Assembly (NCBI GenBank): GCA_018136815.1
Contig: CM030943.1
Span: 797,975 to 861,974, forward strand
Source of the DNA: Isochrysis galbana
Taxonomy: Eukaryota; Haptophyta; Isochrysidales; Isochrysidaceae
Direction: 5' to 3'
DNA length: 64,000 bases
Shown here: piece after piece, positions 39,911-52,700 of the stretch
Layout of the letters: every line of letters starts with the position of its first letter
Numbering within the stretch: the stretch's first letter is position 1
Made by a program: the position numbers and the translations under genes
The notes under the pieces: model-generated
Told to the model about the DNA's origin: nothing
The model's database searches: none
Seen by the model: the letters and a program-made list of their open reading frames with translations, nothing else

Positions 39911-40793
39911 CGCCAGGGCCTAATCAAATGTCCCCCCCTTTCTTTCTTTTTTTGTGTTCGTGACGTTATCTATTCTCTTTTCTCTCGGGTCTTTCTCACG
40001 TCGTCACAACCTCGTCGCTCTTTCACACATCGAGTGATTCGTGTGTAGAATGAAGAGTAGGAAAGCGACGCGTGGCGTCTAGAGTGCACGGTATAAGTAT
40101 AAGCGGGGCGTGCTAGCGAGCGGCGCCTAGGGGAGAGAGAATGTAGGAGTGGGGGGCCAATCGGATAGAAAAAACTGTAGTAAGGGTAAGGGGGGATCTT
40201 GGACCAAGGAAGGGGGCTCGAGTTTCTACCTATAAAGTTCGCTCATATTTCCTCAATCTTGAGATGGTCATTTAACCGTTCGCGAGCAAAGATAACGGAC
40301 TTCTCGCTTCTCGGAGTATTATTCGTCGAGCGGGCGTTTTCCCTTCTCGGTGAGATCCCGGGAAACGGAAAACCGTGTTCGAAAACCTCCGCATCGCTGC
40401 CGCCTTCTCTCACCCCGCACTCCATCTCTCTCCCTCCTCCTCAAATCTCTCTGACAGTCTCTCTCTGACAGTCTCTCTCTCACCGGTCTCTCTCTCACAG
40501 TGATTGATCTTGGATTCCCCACTCCAGAGCTCTTCTGTCTCTTCTCACCTCCAGACCTAACATTAGAGACTAGTGTCGGAGCAATCGCGTGGATTCGTGT
40601 AGGAGACTTGTACCAAGAAGGACGAGACCCACATTCTTTCTGTGCAAGTTGGGGGAAGAAGAGAGCAGAGAGAAGCTTGGCGACGACAGGAGAGAGGGCG
40701 AAGCAAGCCAGAAGGAGGGTGGCGAGCAGAGCATCTGCAGCCCGCGACGCGCAACGCTCACAGTATTCAGCGGGCTACAATCGCCATCACGGC
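39911..40793 (+). promoter_or_regulatory. Upstream region of the giant gene with CT tandem
   Basis: From 40385 to 40500 the sense strand is pyrimidine-rich and contains four imperfect units of TCTCTCTGACAG/TCTCTCTCACAG type. By analogy with other genes here this may mark the transcription start, which would leave a leader of about 300 bp. No canonical TATA box was identified. Confidence 0.35.
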
Positions 40794-43700
40794 ATGCGCG
40801 CCTCGCCCCTGCTCTCCCTGCTCCTTGTGCTGGGCGCCAGCTGCGGTGCCCACGCCAAAGCGCTCGTGACAGCGCTCCAGGGCCACCGGGCCTCTGCAGG
40901 GATGGGGGGCGGCTCAAGCCTCTTCGTCTCGCACCTGGGCGCCGGCTCCTTTGCCGAGCCGCCTGCCATATTCATCGGCTCGACACCTTGCGACGTACAG
41001 TACCACACCTCAACGGCAGAGCGTTTGCACTGCATCACGAGATCCGTCAATTGGGCTGATGCACAAGCGATGCCCTACTGGCTTGTCGGCATCGATAGCG
41101 ATATGGGCCGGGGGGTGGTGTTTCCAATCTATGTTATTACGCCGGATGGCGAGCTTGCCGAATGCAGGGTGCAGGTGCGCAGTGGTTACCAGGGATTGCG
41201 CTACCGCCTGTTGCTCACACCCACGTTCTTCACTCTCGTTGCTTGCCTCCCCTGCCTTTCTTTGCAGGGCGGCTGCAACTTCCGCATCGACTTGTGGAAC
41301 ACACCAAACATCTCACTCGTCTTGACACCATCTGTCGTCAGAGGCAGCCTGCTGCGCTTCGGTGGCTCAAATCTCAACGTTGGACAAAGCGGCGACCCAA
41401 TTGTATTGACGCGTGGCGATGGTGTCGATAGACTCGCATGTCGTACACGGGACAAGGAGATGACTGCAATCACATGGAGGTATTCCGCAGCGCGTACTCG
41501 CATCTGGACGTACAGCCTGGTTAATGGCACACGACTCATTATCCTGACGCAACTGCTGCCGTCCGCCCCCTTGTTTGTAGCTCGGCTTCTTTCACTGGCT
41601 GCCAAGTCGACGCGGATCTCCCAGGCGTCGCTGCTGGAGAGTGGAACGTGACGTTGAGCCTCATTCGGCCAGTCGATTATGGAAACGCAATTATGTTGCC
41701 TTTCGCTCGGCGCATCAGCTTACCTTCGGGTGACGCCTATCACCTCGACATTCTCCCGCGTATCAGCTCTGTCTCGCCACGCCGAGGATCCATCGCAGGG
41801 GGCACCAGCATCACAGTGTTTGGCGATGGCTTCGGCACCGACAAAGCTGAGCTCCAAGTCAGTGTGGCAAATCGGCCATGCACCATTACGTCGGTGCACG
41901 TGGGGGGAGTCGAATGCACCATTGACTTCATGCCGGCCATGGCCCCAAGCAGCGCATCGGCATGGTTCCCGGCGGAGCGTGGCGTCCTCCTACACCTCTT
42001 TTTCGTCGGTCAGATCCATTCTAGCGAGCTTGTCAACCAGGCTGCTTTCCCCGCCACACCAAATCGCAAGCTGCTCCACGACGATTTCTCCTCGGTGCAG
42101 GGCCTGGGCAAGCCGCATGCGATGCGCGTGATGAGCTACTTTACACCTCCGGTCGATGGCGCCTACACCTTCTTCATCCGCGGAGGCACTAGCGCGCAAC
42201 TATGGTGGTCAGGCAACGCCTCTGCAATGCGAGCCGAGTTGCTGGCGCATATGAATATCAGCCAGCCACAATGGCCGGACGTGCAGTCACCAGGCCCGGA
42301 AGATCGATCGCGTGTCTCTCGCAAGTTGCAACTGCTTGCGGGCCAGCGCTACTGGATGGAACTTCATGGGTACGAGGGTAGCGGCTGGGGCCTTCTCCAG
42401 GTTGGCATCCGTGTGCACAACGTCAACATGCCTAAGTTCAACCCAGACGCAAGCGCCAGGCAACATCCGTGGGTGGCACGTGAGGTGCAGCGTGTGGACA
42501 TTGCGCTCGGAGAATCATCTGCGGAGACGCATCGACTCGTGCTGAACGGGACGGAGACCTATGCGACGGAGCTGGCGCTGGCTGGGTCGACGCTCACTGC
42601 GATGGCGACTGTGCCGCCCAACGCGACCGAAGCCGAGGTCGCCACGGCGGTCGACATGTTGCTAGGCGTGCGCTGCTCGTACAGCGGGCCAGCGTCGGAC
42701 GGCGACATCCTCGACCTCGACACATTCGAGGCAGGTCCCCATGGCGCGTGGGTATCCAAGGAGCTGTGGCGAATGAATTACGAGGGCAGCCAGAAAGAGC
42801 GCATCCGCCCCATCATTCCTGGTGTGGTCGGTGTCGAGGAGGCTGAGCCCCATTGCGGTCGGTATGCGATGCGACTAAACGGTTCGGCCGCTGTTGCGTT
42901 CAACACGCAACCGAGCCAATACTCCGGCGCTCATCTCGAGGAGGACCAAGCGGGCCGGGTCCTTTCGATTGGGTACGAGGTATGGCGATTCCCCTACATG
43001 TGCGCCGCCTTTCGGCTTTCGCCGGGCACACGTGCCAACATGAAGGTGATGGCCCGCTTCTGGGACCGCTCACGGGAGAAATGGAACGAGTTCAAATTCA
43101 ACCTGCGCCTCAACCAGGCCGATTACGAAGAGGGCTGGGCGGAGCGAGGAGGCTTCCCAGGTGTGACCGACGATGACCAGTGGCACTACTCTTGCATCGA
43201 CCTTCTTACCAACCTGAATCGCTTTTGTACTGGCACGTGCGTGCCAGATTCATGGCTCATTCAAACTGTATACCTCTATCCACGAGGTAGCAATCGGGAC
43301 GAGACGATGGCTGGACGCTTCTTCAGCGGCCTCTCAGCAATCTATGTAGACGACTTCTACCTTGGCAGCTCACCACGATTAGTCACGCGGGATGCGTCGC
43401 CCGTGCCCGCCTCGGCTAGCGTGACGGTAAGCCGCCTCGAGGATGGCCGCGCAGCATGGGATGTGACACTGGTGTCGCGGGACGGCGTGCCATTGCCGGC
43501 TCTGACGGCGGTGACTGTTGCTTATATCGCGCTCGATGCGACCAACGCGACCAACGCGACCAACGCCTCCCCACCCGCTAAGATCGACTCTATGAATACT
43601 ACGGCTGTAGTGACGCCAGCTACGCGCAGCCTCATGTCTGAGAGCATCACCGTCTCGCTGAGCTTGGGAGGCCGGACCGTCGAGCTGCCGCTGAGCGCGT

Positions 43701-46700
43701 CAGAGGCCGAGGTCGGCGCGGCTCTCTCCACGCTACCAGCCGCCTCAGGCGGCGTGCATGTCTCGCGGTCGGGCGACGAAGCCTCGCGTGTGTCGTTTGG
43801 TCTAACCTTCATCGCCAACGGTGATGTGCCCGAGATCAAGGTCGAAGTGGACAAGCCAGGGGTGCAGGTCACGGTATCGGAACTTGAGCCCGGGGGGCTG
43901 GACCTGCTTCCCATCCCCGGCTCATATCTGACGGCCCCCTCTCAGGAACCTGAGGTCCTCGTGCGCGTTCGTGGACAGACAGACAGCGTGGCACGTTCAG
44001 TGCACTTCGGCGACCACTATGCGGGCTGCTACAGGAGCTTGCCGGGCCTATCTGCATCGATACAAATGCCCTCCAGATCTATTGAGGCCTGTGCTGAGCG
44101 GTGCTCCAACTCCGCCTACTTTGCGCTGCAAATTAACAAATGTAGTTGCCTATCAGCTTTGCCCAACACCATCCAAACTGAGCCACAATTATGCAGTTGG
44201 GGCTGCCAACCAGCGAATGAGTTGTGCGGATCGCCCACACACTTCTCTGTCTACGCCACGCCCCCCGTCATATCGGAAGCCAGTTCACCTGCTGCATTCC
44301 AATTTGACTCCGCGCGCACACCGATTCTCGTCTCTGCCCAGCCCGCACAGCTAGCTCCAGGCGACACACTGGTGTTGATCGGCAGCGGATTTGCAAATGG
44401 CACGTCTGCTCCGACGGTTACTCTCGGCGGCTCGGCCTGCGAGGTGCAGTCGTGGAACGAAACCCACGTCGAGTGCTCAGCACCGGCATTCAGCGGGAGT
44501 CTAGCGGTCCAGTTGCTTATTCCCGGCTACGGCTACGCCCTCTCGAACGGCCTCTCACCCATCGAGGTGGCGATGGTAGCGTCGATTTACTCGGTCGTCG
44601 TCACCGATGGTCCCGCCACAGCTCCCATTCCCGCCGCCTTAAGCGCAGCGGGTGGAACAACGCTTAAGCTGACTGGCACCGGCCTCGGCGAAGCCACCAG
44701 CTTCTCAATCTACACGCGCAACTCTACATCGGCGGATGCGGAGCCAATCACCGAGTGCGTCGTCGTCGAAGCAAGCACCGGTGCGGCCACCTGCCGGACC
44801 GCCGCACCAACCAACGGAGCCCCCCCGCGGACGCTGGCGGGAACATTACTTTCGTTCGAGCCTGCTGGTGTGACGGTGGCTCCGGGCTTGCGCTTCTACC
44901 AGGAAGCAGAATCGGCGCTTGTGGAGTCGGTCAGCCCGTCTAGTGGCTCGGTTGCTGGCGGACAGATGGTCTGCATTAGTGGCAAGCGCCTCAACATCAG
45001 CGATGCACCATCTATTTTCATCGGGGATGTCCAGTGCGACGTGAAGAGTATATTGGGCACGGAGGCATGCTGTACGACAAGACGCGCTCCGTCAGAGGGA
45101 GCCGCAAACGTGACCGTCTGGTTCCCCGGCTTCGGCCAGGCGCTCGCTCCTGACCCCGGCCCCGTCACCTTCGAGTTTATCTCAAGTGTTGCAATACATG
45201 ACGTTTCACCCGGACGAGGACGCGCTGGGACCATCATCACTATCACGGGTGAGGGGCTGCCTGCGAGCACAGACATGACCGTAGACCTTGGCGACACCGG
45301 CTGCGAGATATTGGAAAGCAACACGACGCACCTCATATGTACAGTCCTGGAGGGTGCCACAACCGGTACAACATCTATCACGCTCCTCACCTCTGGTTCC
45401 GGTCTCGCAGAAGGAGCGTTGACGTTTGTGCACGAAATCGCGGTAACACACATTGCCCCGCGGACTGTTTCCCTCGGTGGCACAGACCTGTTGCTTAACG
45501 TCTCCGGCCTCGAGCACCTCGAAGATGACTTGAACATCACGGTCGGGGGACAATCCTGTATGAGCGTTCGCGTGGTCGGCGAGGGTCAAGTGCGTTGCAC
45601 TGCTCCGCCCGTCTTCGATACCACTGCTAAATTGGAGTCTTGGTTGTCAAGCTTCTATCCCAGTCCGCCGCCTCTATGGCCGCCATCTCTACCAGCATCG
45701 CCGCCAATAGCTCCCTCTCCTTTGGCAACACCTGGCGCTCGCCAAATGAGCGAGCACGCCTTCGAGATAGTTGAGTCAGTGCACATCACAGGAGCCGTGT
45801 GCGACGCCCCAACCGGTTGCGACGTTACTTACAAATACGACTCGACCCCCCTCATCTCCTCGGTCGATCCTACTCGGGGTAGCGCAGGAGACGTCATCGT
45901 GATCAATGGATCCGGTTTTGCTGGCACCATCGCGGACGTGATGGTCGCCGTCGGTGGCCAGCCTTGCTCGGTCACGACGGTGACCTCAGAAACCATCGCC
46001 TGCGTGGCTCCTCTGCATGATGCCATGGGGCCAAAGGCTGTTGTCGTGTCGACAAGCACCGGAAATAGCCTGCTTGGGGAGAATACCTCCTTCACGTACG
46101 AGGCGCAGCTTGATTCTGTGCTGCCCACACAGGGCTCGATTGGTGGCGGCACCACGCTGACGCTCCTTGGCAAGGGATTCAGTATGCGACGAACCGACCT
46201 GAGCGTTTACGTGGGCGGCTCACCATGTAGGGTCGAGACCCTCAACTACACTGTCGTTCGGTGTATCACGGAGCCGTCCAACACCACGGACGACCATAGA
46301 GCCGAGGTGCAGATCGTAGTGGGGGATGTGACAGCTATCTGCGCAGGTAGTTGTGTTTTCGAATATGCCGCCGCCGTCACTCCCACCCTCTCCGACGCCT
46401 TTGTGGCCTGCGCATCTGACGCCACCTGTTCTGTCCGTTTCGAGGGCAGCGGATTCAGCATCGAGGACCAGATTACGATTGCCTCAACGCCGTGCGCTCG
46501 TGACCCAACATCCAATAGCACCCATGCCACTTGTTTCGGCAGGATACCAGCTGGTGTCCACGTCATTCGACTGCACCGTCCTGGATGGGGTTACGGGGTT
46601 GGTACACCTCATCTGCCCACGGTGCAAGTAGGCGTAGTCATTGACAACGACGCCCATGTCCCGGCAAGCAGCCTAGCCGGTGGCCTTGTGCTGAGGATCA

Positions 46701-49700
46701 AAGGCAGAGGATTTGCAACACGCCCCACGGACAACCGAGTGAGCATCTGTGGCAAGACCGCAACAATACTCTCCGCGAGCCCAGAAGCTCTCGATGTCAT
46801 TACACCATCGCTGCTAGTAGACCCCGACCGACGAGATGCTCTCATGTTGCAGACTCAGCCTGGCGATGAGCGCCTCGAAGACTTAACCACGGGCAATGTG
46901 AGCTCGAGCGGGGCAAATATGACCATGGCAGCTGGCTCTCGCATCACACTCCAGTTTCGGGGCTTTGCAGTCCCTCGCGGCGCGACAATCACAAGCTCGT
47001 CATTGCAGTTGACCACAACATTTGGAACAATGGGCAGTACGTCTATTCGTGTTCGTGGCTCCGCCTCAGAATGTGGTATCCCCGTTTCATCCACCACTCT
47101 CTTCGCGGTCTCACCGTCAGCTTCGACCTTCACCGACCTGGATGCCATCTGGACGCCACTAGACTGGAGTGCGGGCGGTCTGAGTACCGAAACTCCCGAC
47201 CTATCACACATTCTTGAGGCGCTAGTCTTACAAGACGATTGGGCAATCGATGGTTCTGCGAACTGCACCCTCTCCCTTCTGCTTGAATACGCTGCGGGCT
47301 CAGGGAGACTTTCCTTCTTCACGTCGGCTACTCCTCTCCTCGCCCCCAAGCTGAAAGTGAAGTGGACTGCGCCGAGCACGCAGGCGCAGCTGGCGTGGGC
47401 CGCGGAGGCTGTCTGCTCCATCGACGTCACAGTGAGCTATGCCGCTGAAGGGCCGCAAACGGCGCCCGGACGTCGCCTCTCCGAGAGCGCTCTGCATGTG
47501 CCCACGTGCGATCCACCGAATGATGTGGCGCTGGCAGCACCCGCAGCTTCTGCCATGGTTTGCCCGCATGTGGAAATTTCCGCCGTTGGTGGGCACACCG
47601 GAAGCATCTCTGTCAACGGCCGCACGTGGCTAGGCACACCTGGTTCCGCTGGCGGCATCTGTACAATTCTCATCCGGGCCCTCACGCACGCAGTCGAGCC
47701 ATCTCACGTGCGATGCTGGGCGACGCATGTCAACGTGGTAGAAGCAAAACGGCTCGGAGCATACATTGTCGAGGAGGTCGCCTCCGACGACCTCCTCGCC
47801 ATAGTCAGCCGTGGAGGTGTCCACGTGCAAGGTGTGAATGAGAGGCTATCGCATGCGCTTTCCCTGCTGAACGTCGGGTTGACGTACCGGGAGCCGCTCG
47901 GCGAATGCAGTTGTTCGAATTTCGCAGCCATCGGCTCGAAATCCGCCAAGAACGCCTTTGCTGAGGCGTTTGGCGGTGCTTCCCCTGGTGCAACCGCCAA
48001 GGTAGACTGCCAACGATATGATATGGCGAGGGCACCCACGCAGAACTTCCGTGGCGTCGGGTCCGGATCGCAAATCGCTGCACTCGCCCAGATAAAGATG
48101 TTCTCGTTCGATCAAACGGAGGGTGGAGGGGTACATTCCGGTCCAGTGATTCCCGGACCGCAATTTGCGGTGGACGGAGATACTTCGACTTTCTGGTACG
48201 CTTTGGGATCCCCAGACGCCGCATTCCAGCTAACCCTAGAGGGTGCGCGAGTTGTTGACAGGGTGGCCTTCGACTGGATGTACGGTGCAAAGAGGGTGCT
48301 TGTTCTCGTGTCTGAGACCGAGGATGGCGAGGATGATTGGCAGCTTGCGGCGCGCTCCGTAAACACGATTCAAGCCCCAGGGTCTCTAGATCTTGGCGGC
48401 GTGGTCGCTCGCCGCATTATGGTCTACATGAACGTCTCACTCGCGCCTTCAGGGATTGGGAGACCCCAATTCGGGATTCGCTCCCTTTCCGTTGATGGTT
48501 GCTTTAACCAGGTGACGGATACCACCGGGATGGTCGAGTTCAAGCGAGCGTTGACGCCGGTGGTGTACAGCGTGCATCCTACTCGTGGCAGCACAGCGGG
48601 CGGCACCGCCCTCCTAATCAATGGCAGCGGATTTGGCGACGTGGTCGACGCGCTCAACATTACTATTGCAGGAGTCAAATGCGAGGTGACAGCGGTCTTG
48701 GTGCATGGCATCGCGTGCACGACCGGGTTCTACGGCCGGCCGGACGCGACGAATCCAGGTACTGGCATCGTGTCCGTTTTCGTTGAAGGTTTCGGTTTGG
48801 CAACAGCTTCTTCTGAAGCGAGGTACACTTACGTCGACCTTTGGTCTCGGAACACCACGTGGGGCGGTGGGCCACTCCCTGTCGAAGGCGATTCCGTCGT
48901 GATCCCCGCTGGCACGAGCGTGCTGTTGGACATCTCCCCGCCTAGGCTCAACGTCTTGATCGTCCAAGGCAGCCTCGTCTTCGACCGTATCGACCTCAAT
49001 CTCGATGCCCACTACATACATGTTCAGGGCGGCTCGCTCACTGTGGGCACCGAGCTGGAGCCGTTCTTGCAGAAAGCAGTGATCACGTTGCACGGCACTC
49101 CCACCTCGAAAGAGCTGCCAATATATGGAGCTAAGGTGCTTGCGTGCAGGAGCTGCACTCTAGACTTGCACGGCGCACCAACGACTCGCTCGTGGACGAC
49201 CCTGAACGCCACGGCGGCGCAGAATGCCACTGAATTATGGTTGCGTGAACCAGTCAACTGGTTCAACGACTCGTACGTTGTGATTACATCTACAACATGG
49301 GCCAAGGAGCAGGCCGAAAAGGTGCATGTTGTCGCAGTCGATGCAGATGGCTACCGGCTGCAGCTGGCAAAGCCTTTGGCTTTCGAACACCTCGGTGAGA
49401 CGCGCCACTTTGGTGGGCACCCAGTCGAGTTCCGGGCCGAGGTAGGCCTGCTTACACGCAATGTCAAGGTGCTGGGCTCGGAGACCGACTCTGACGAGCC
49501 AGCTTTGTACGGTGCGCACATCATGCTACACTCCGCAAGGAACCAGCCGATGGTGGGCCGTATCGAAGACATCGAAATGCACCGTGTTGGCCAGGCCTTC
49601 CGCCTTGGACGATACCCACTTCATTTTCACATGAGTGGTGCAGTTCGCGAGTCGTACGTTCGCCGGATTTCCCTTCATCGGTCTTACAACCGCGCCATTA

Positions 49701-52700
49701 CATTGCACGGCGTACATTACCTGCGCGTGCACTACAATGTCGTGTACGATGTGATGGGACACGCTTTCTTCCTGGAAGATGGTGTCGAGACCAAAAACTC
49801 CTTCGTGGGCAATCTAGGCGTCTTGACGCGCGCGTCTAATGCGCTGCTAAACACTGATCAAGTGCCTGCGACATTCTGGATCACAAACGTCGACAACGAA
49901 TGGGTCGGGAACGTAGCGGCCGGCTCCGACAACTACGGCTTCTGGTTTGCACCTACGAATGCTCCCACTGGCGCATCCGCAGGCACGCCACAATGCCCAA
50001 ACGGCATGCCTCTGGGCCTCTTCTCCGACAACGTGGCCCACTCGAATGGCCGTTACGGCATTCGAATCTATGACATGACCTCTGGTTGGCACCCACGCCA
50101 GCGTCCGTGTCAGCCCGTGGGACCGTCGAATCTTTACGTGCCCATGGTGTTCTCACGCGTTTTGTCGTATCGGAATGCCGTGAACGGCGCTCAGATCTCG
50201 CGGGTGTCTGCTCTAGTACTTTCCGAGTGGCAGGTGGTGGATAATGGAAAAAGGGGCTTGGAGCTCCCCGGCGCGCAAGGCGGTCTTCTCCAGTCTGCGT
50301 GGGGCACAAACTTCTTGAAAAACATGCTCATCGTTGGAACCACCATGGAGTCCGAGTCGCATACGGGAAGGCGGATGGGCATCGAGACTGCCGGGTGGCA
50401 CCGCTTGATTGTCCGCAACACCACATTCGTCAACTATGCGAAGAGCGGTGTCTACGCGGTGACCGGGCTCGCCAAGGAAGCTTTTACGCCTAAAGGCGGG
50501 GGTTGGGAAACGCGATTTGAAGCCATCCGGTGGGTCAACGCACCCCGCCGCACTTTCTGGCGCCATCAGCACGAGGGTGTGTTCTACGACGTCGATGGCA
50601 CTTTCTCCGACCTCAGCCCGCGGGTCAGCGGCTCATCCATCGTTGCATGGACGCCAATGCTCGGCGACGCAACTCACAGGCCTTTTCCAGAATGTGTGCG
50701 CGACGATCGATACTCAGGGGGCGGTGAGGGCTCGCCGGGTCTCATCTGCCGCGCAATGCGCTTTGCTCGGGTTTCGGTAGGTGAAGCACTTCCTAGGAAC
50801 GCGCTGTCCCAAGTTGACCTACTGGTACGATACGGTGGCTCGCGAGGCGCATACGTTCGTGAGGACGATGCAGACTACCTGCTAGATAAGTGGAGGCCTC
50901 TCGGCGACCGTTTTCTGGTCCAAATGGATGCAGGTGCTACCCCGATGGTGGCTTTGCCCGTCGGCGAGCAGGCCCTTCTCGGTGCGACCGGCACCTGGGA
51001 TGAAGGTTTCCCCAGTGCTGGTGGTTTGGCCACTTTCAGCTTCAGGCACCGGCGATGCTCGTACATCGGTCAAACGAATTGCCCACAGTTTACGATCGTG
51101 CGCGTTGGGAACCTGAGCTCCGACGGAGCCGTTCTCGAATGGTCAGACGCTTACAAGCCGTGGATTCGATGCGAGGTCCGTCCCGATCTGTGTGTCGGGC
51201 CTGCGCGATACACAGACGTGCCCACCATGCGAGTGATCTACGGCACAATGCGGCGCACCACGAAAAAGGGATACGAATTCGTCGCTCCTGTCAATCGCCT
51301 GTATGAGCTGGAGTGGGACCTCCGCGAATGGGATCGTGCCGATGTGACCCGATATGATATAGGCGTGGGCGAATTGCAGTCCGGCGAGTGGCTCGCGTTC
51401 CGCACCGCGCCTTTGGTCCAGGACCCGGAGTACATCAATTTTGCCATGACGCATGTGGCGTCATCCACCTTCGATCTGGGCCGCTTCCCTAATCCTGACG
51501 ATGACGCAACCGTAACGGAGAGGCTTGCGGCTTTCGCCATGCCTCCCGAAGCCAACAGTAGCGCACTCGTGGGATTACGCCACCAGATTGCAATGTGTGT
51601 TGACGGCGGCACTGGCATGATCGACCACGCTGGTGGTAATGCGACTGTCTCCATCTTCGGTGGAGCTTCGTTGTCGCAAGCTCGCGGGGCGGCCATCCTC
51701 GAGGGCCCTCAGGGATTGCATGGCGGCGGGTGGATCAACGGGCTGGATTGGTTGCCTGGAGTCTCTGCGCTAACCGTGGAGATGTGGGTCAGCGCTGCCG
51801 GCCTTCATGACGGCGGCGAGGGTCTTCTGTTCCGCATTTCGGATACGACGCGTTGGTTGCGGATGCACCTCGACGACTTCCTACCTGTTGCGCAACTATA
51901 TAATGCCGGGGCCGCTGTGCGCACGGTCTATCACTCGCGGCGCTTGCGCCCGGGGATCAGACAGCTCGTTGTTAGGGTTTCGAAGAGTACGCTCTCCCTG
52001 TTCGTGGACGGCACGCTGGCAGCGGCCACCCCCATCCATGAGAAACTACCATCCGCGACTGCTGCCGCAATTTTCGGAGGCAAAATGCGGGCGGAACTTT
52101 ATGCCGTCAACATATTCAACACAAGCCTTCCTGCCGATGAAATCCGACAAAGGCATCTCACCCTTCGGCCATTCCTTCCCGCGGCAACGGGTGATTGGCA
52201 TCGTGACGGGGCGACTCGCACAGGCACCTTCCTCTTCCGCGACCCTGCCATATGCGTGTACAACTGGTGGGATCCTTGCATTGAAGACAAGGGCACGTAC
52301 CAGGCTGTATTCCGTGCTCCCGAGCTGCCGCGCCCCCCCCCCACAGTGAGGGGTCGGACTGTCTACATGTGGTCCGACCCAGCAGCCTGGCCGAAGGGGA
52401 CTGTGCCCAGCCTGGGCGAAAACGTGACCATCGAAGCGGGCAAGCACATCATCATCGACCTAAACCCACCTGAACTGGAGGGCATCACAGTCTATGGCGG
52501 CCTCGAATGCCTCAGCAACGGGACCGATGTGGTTCTGCGCGCCGAGTGGATCTTAGTCAGAGGTAAGGGGCACTTCACGTGCGGAGAGGCCGACAGTCCG
52601 GTCAATGGCACCTTCACTGTGGCCCTTTCGGGCGACCGCTACACCAACGGCATCCGATTCGGTGGCAATAACTATGGGTCGAAGCTCCTCCTTGCGCTCG

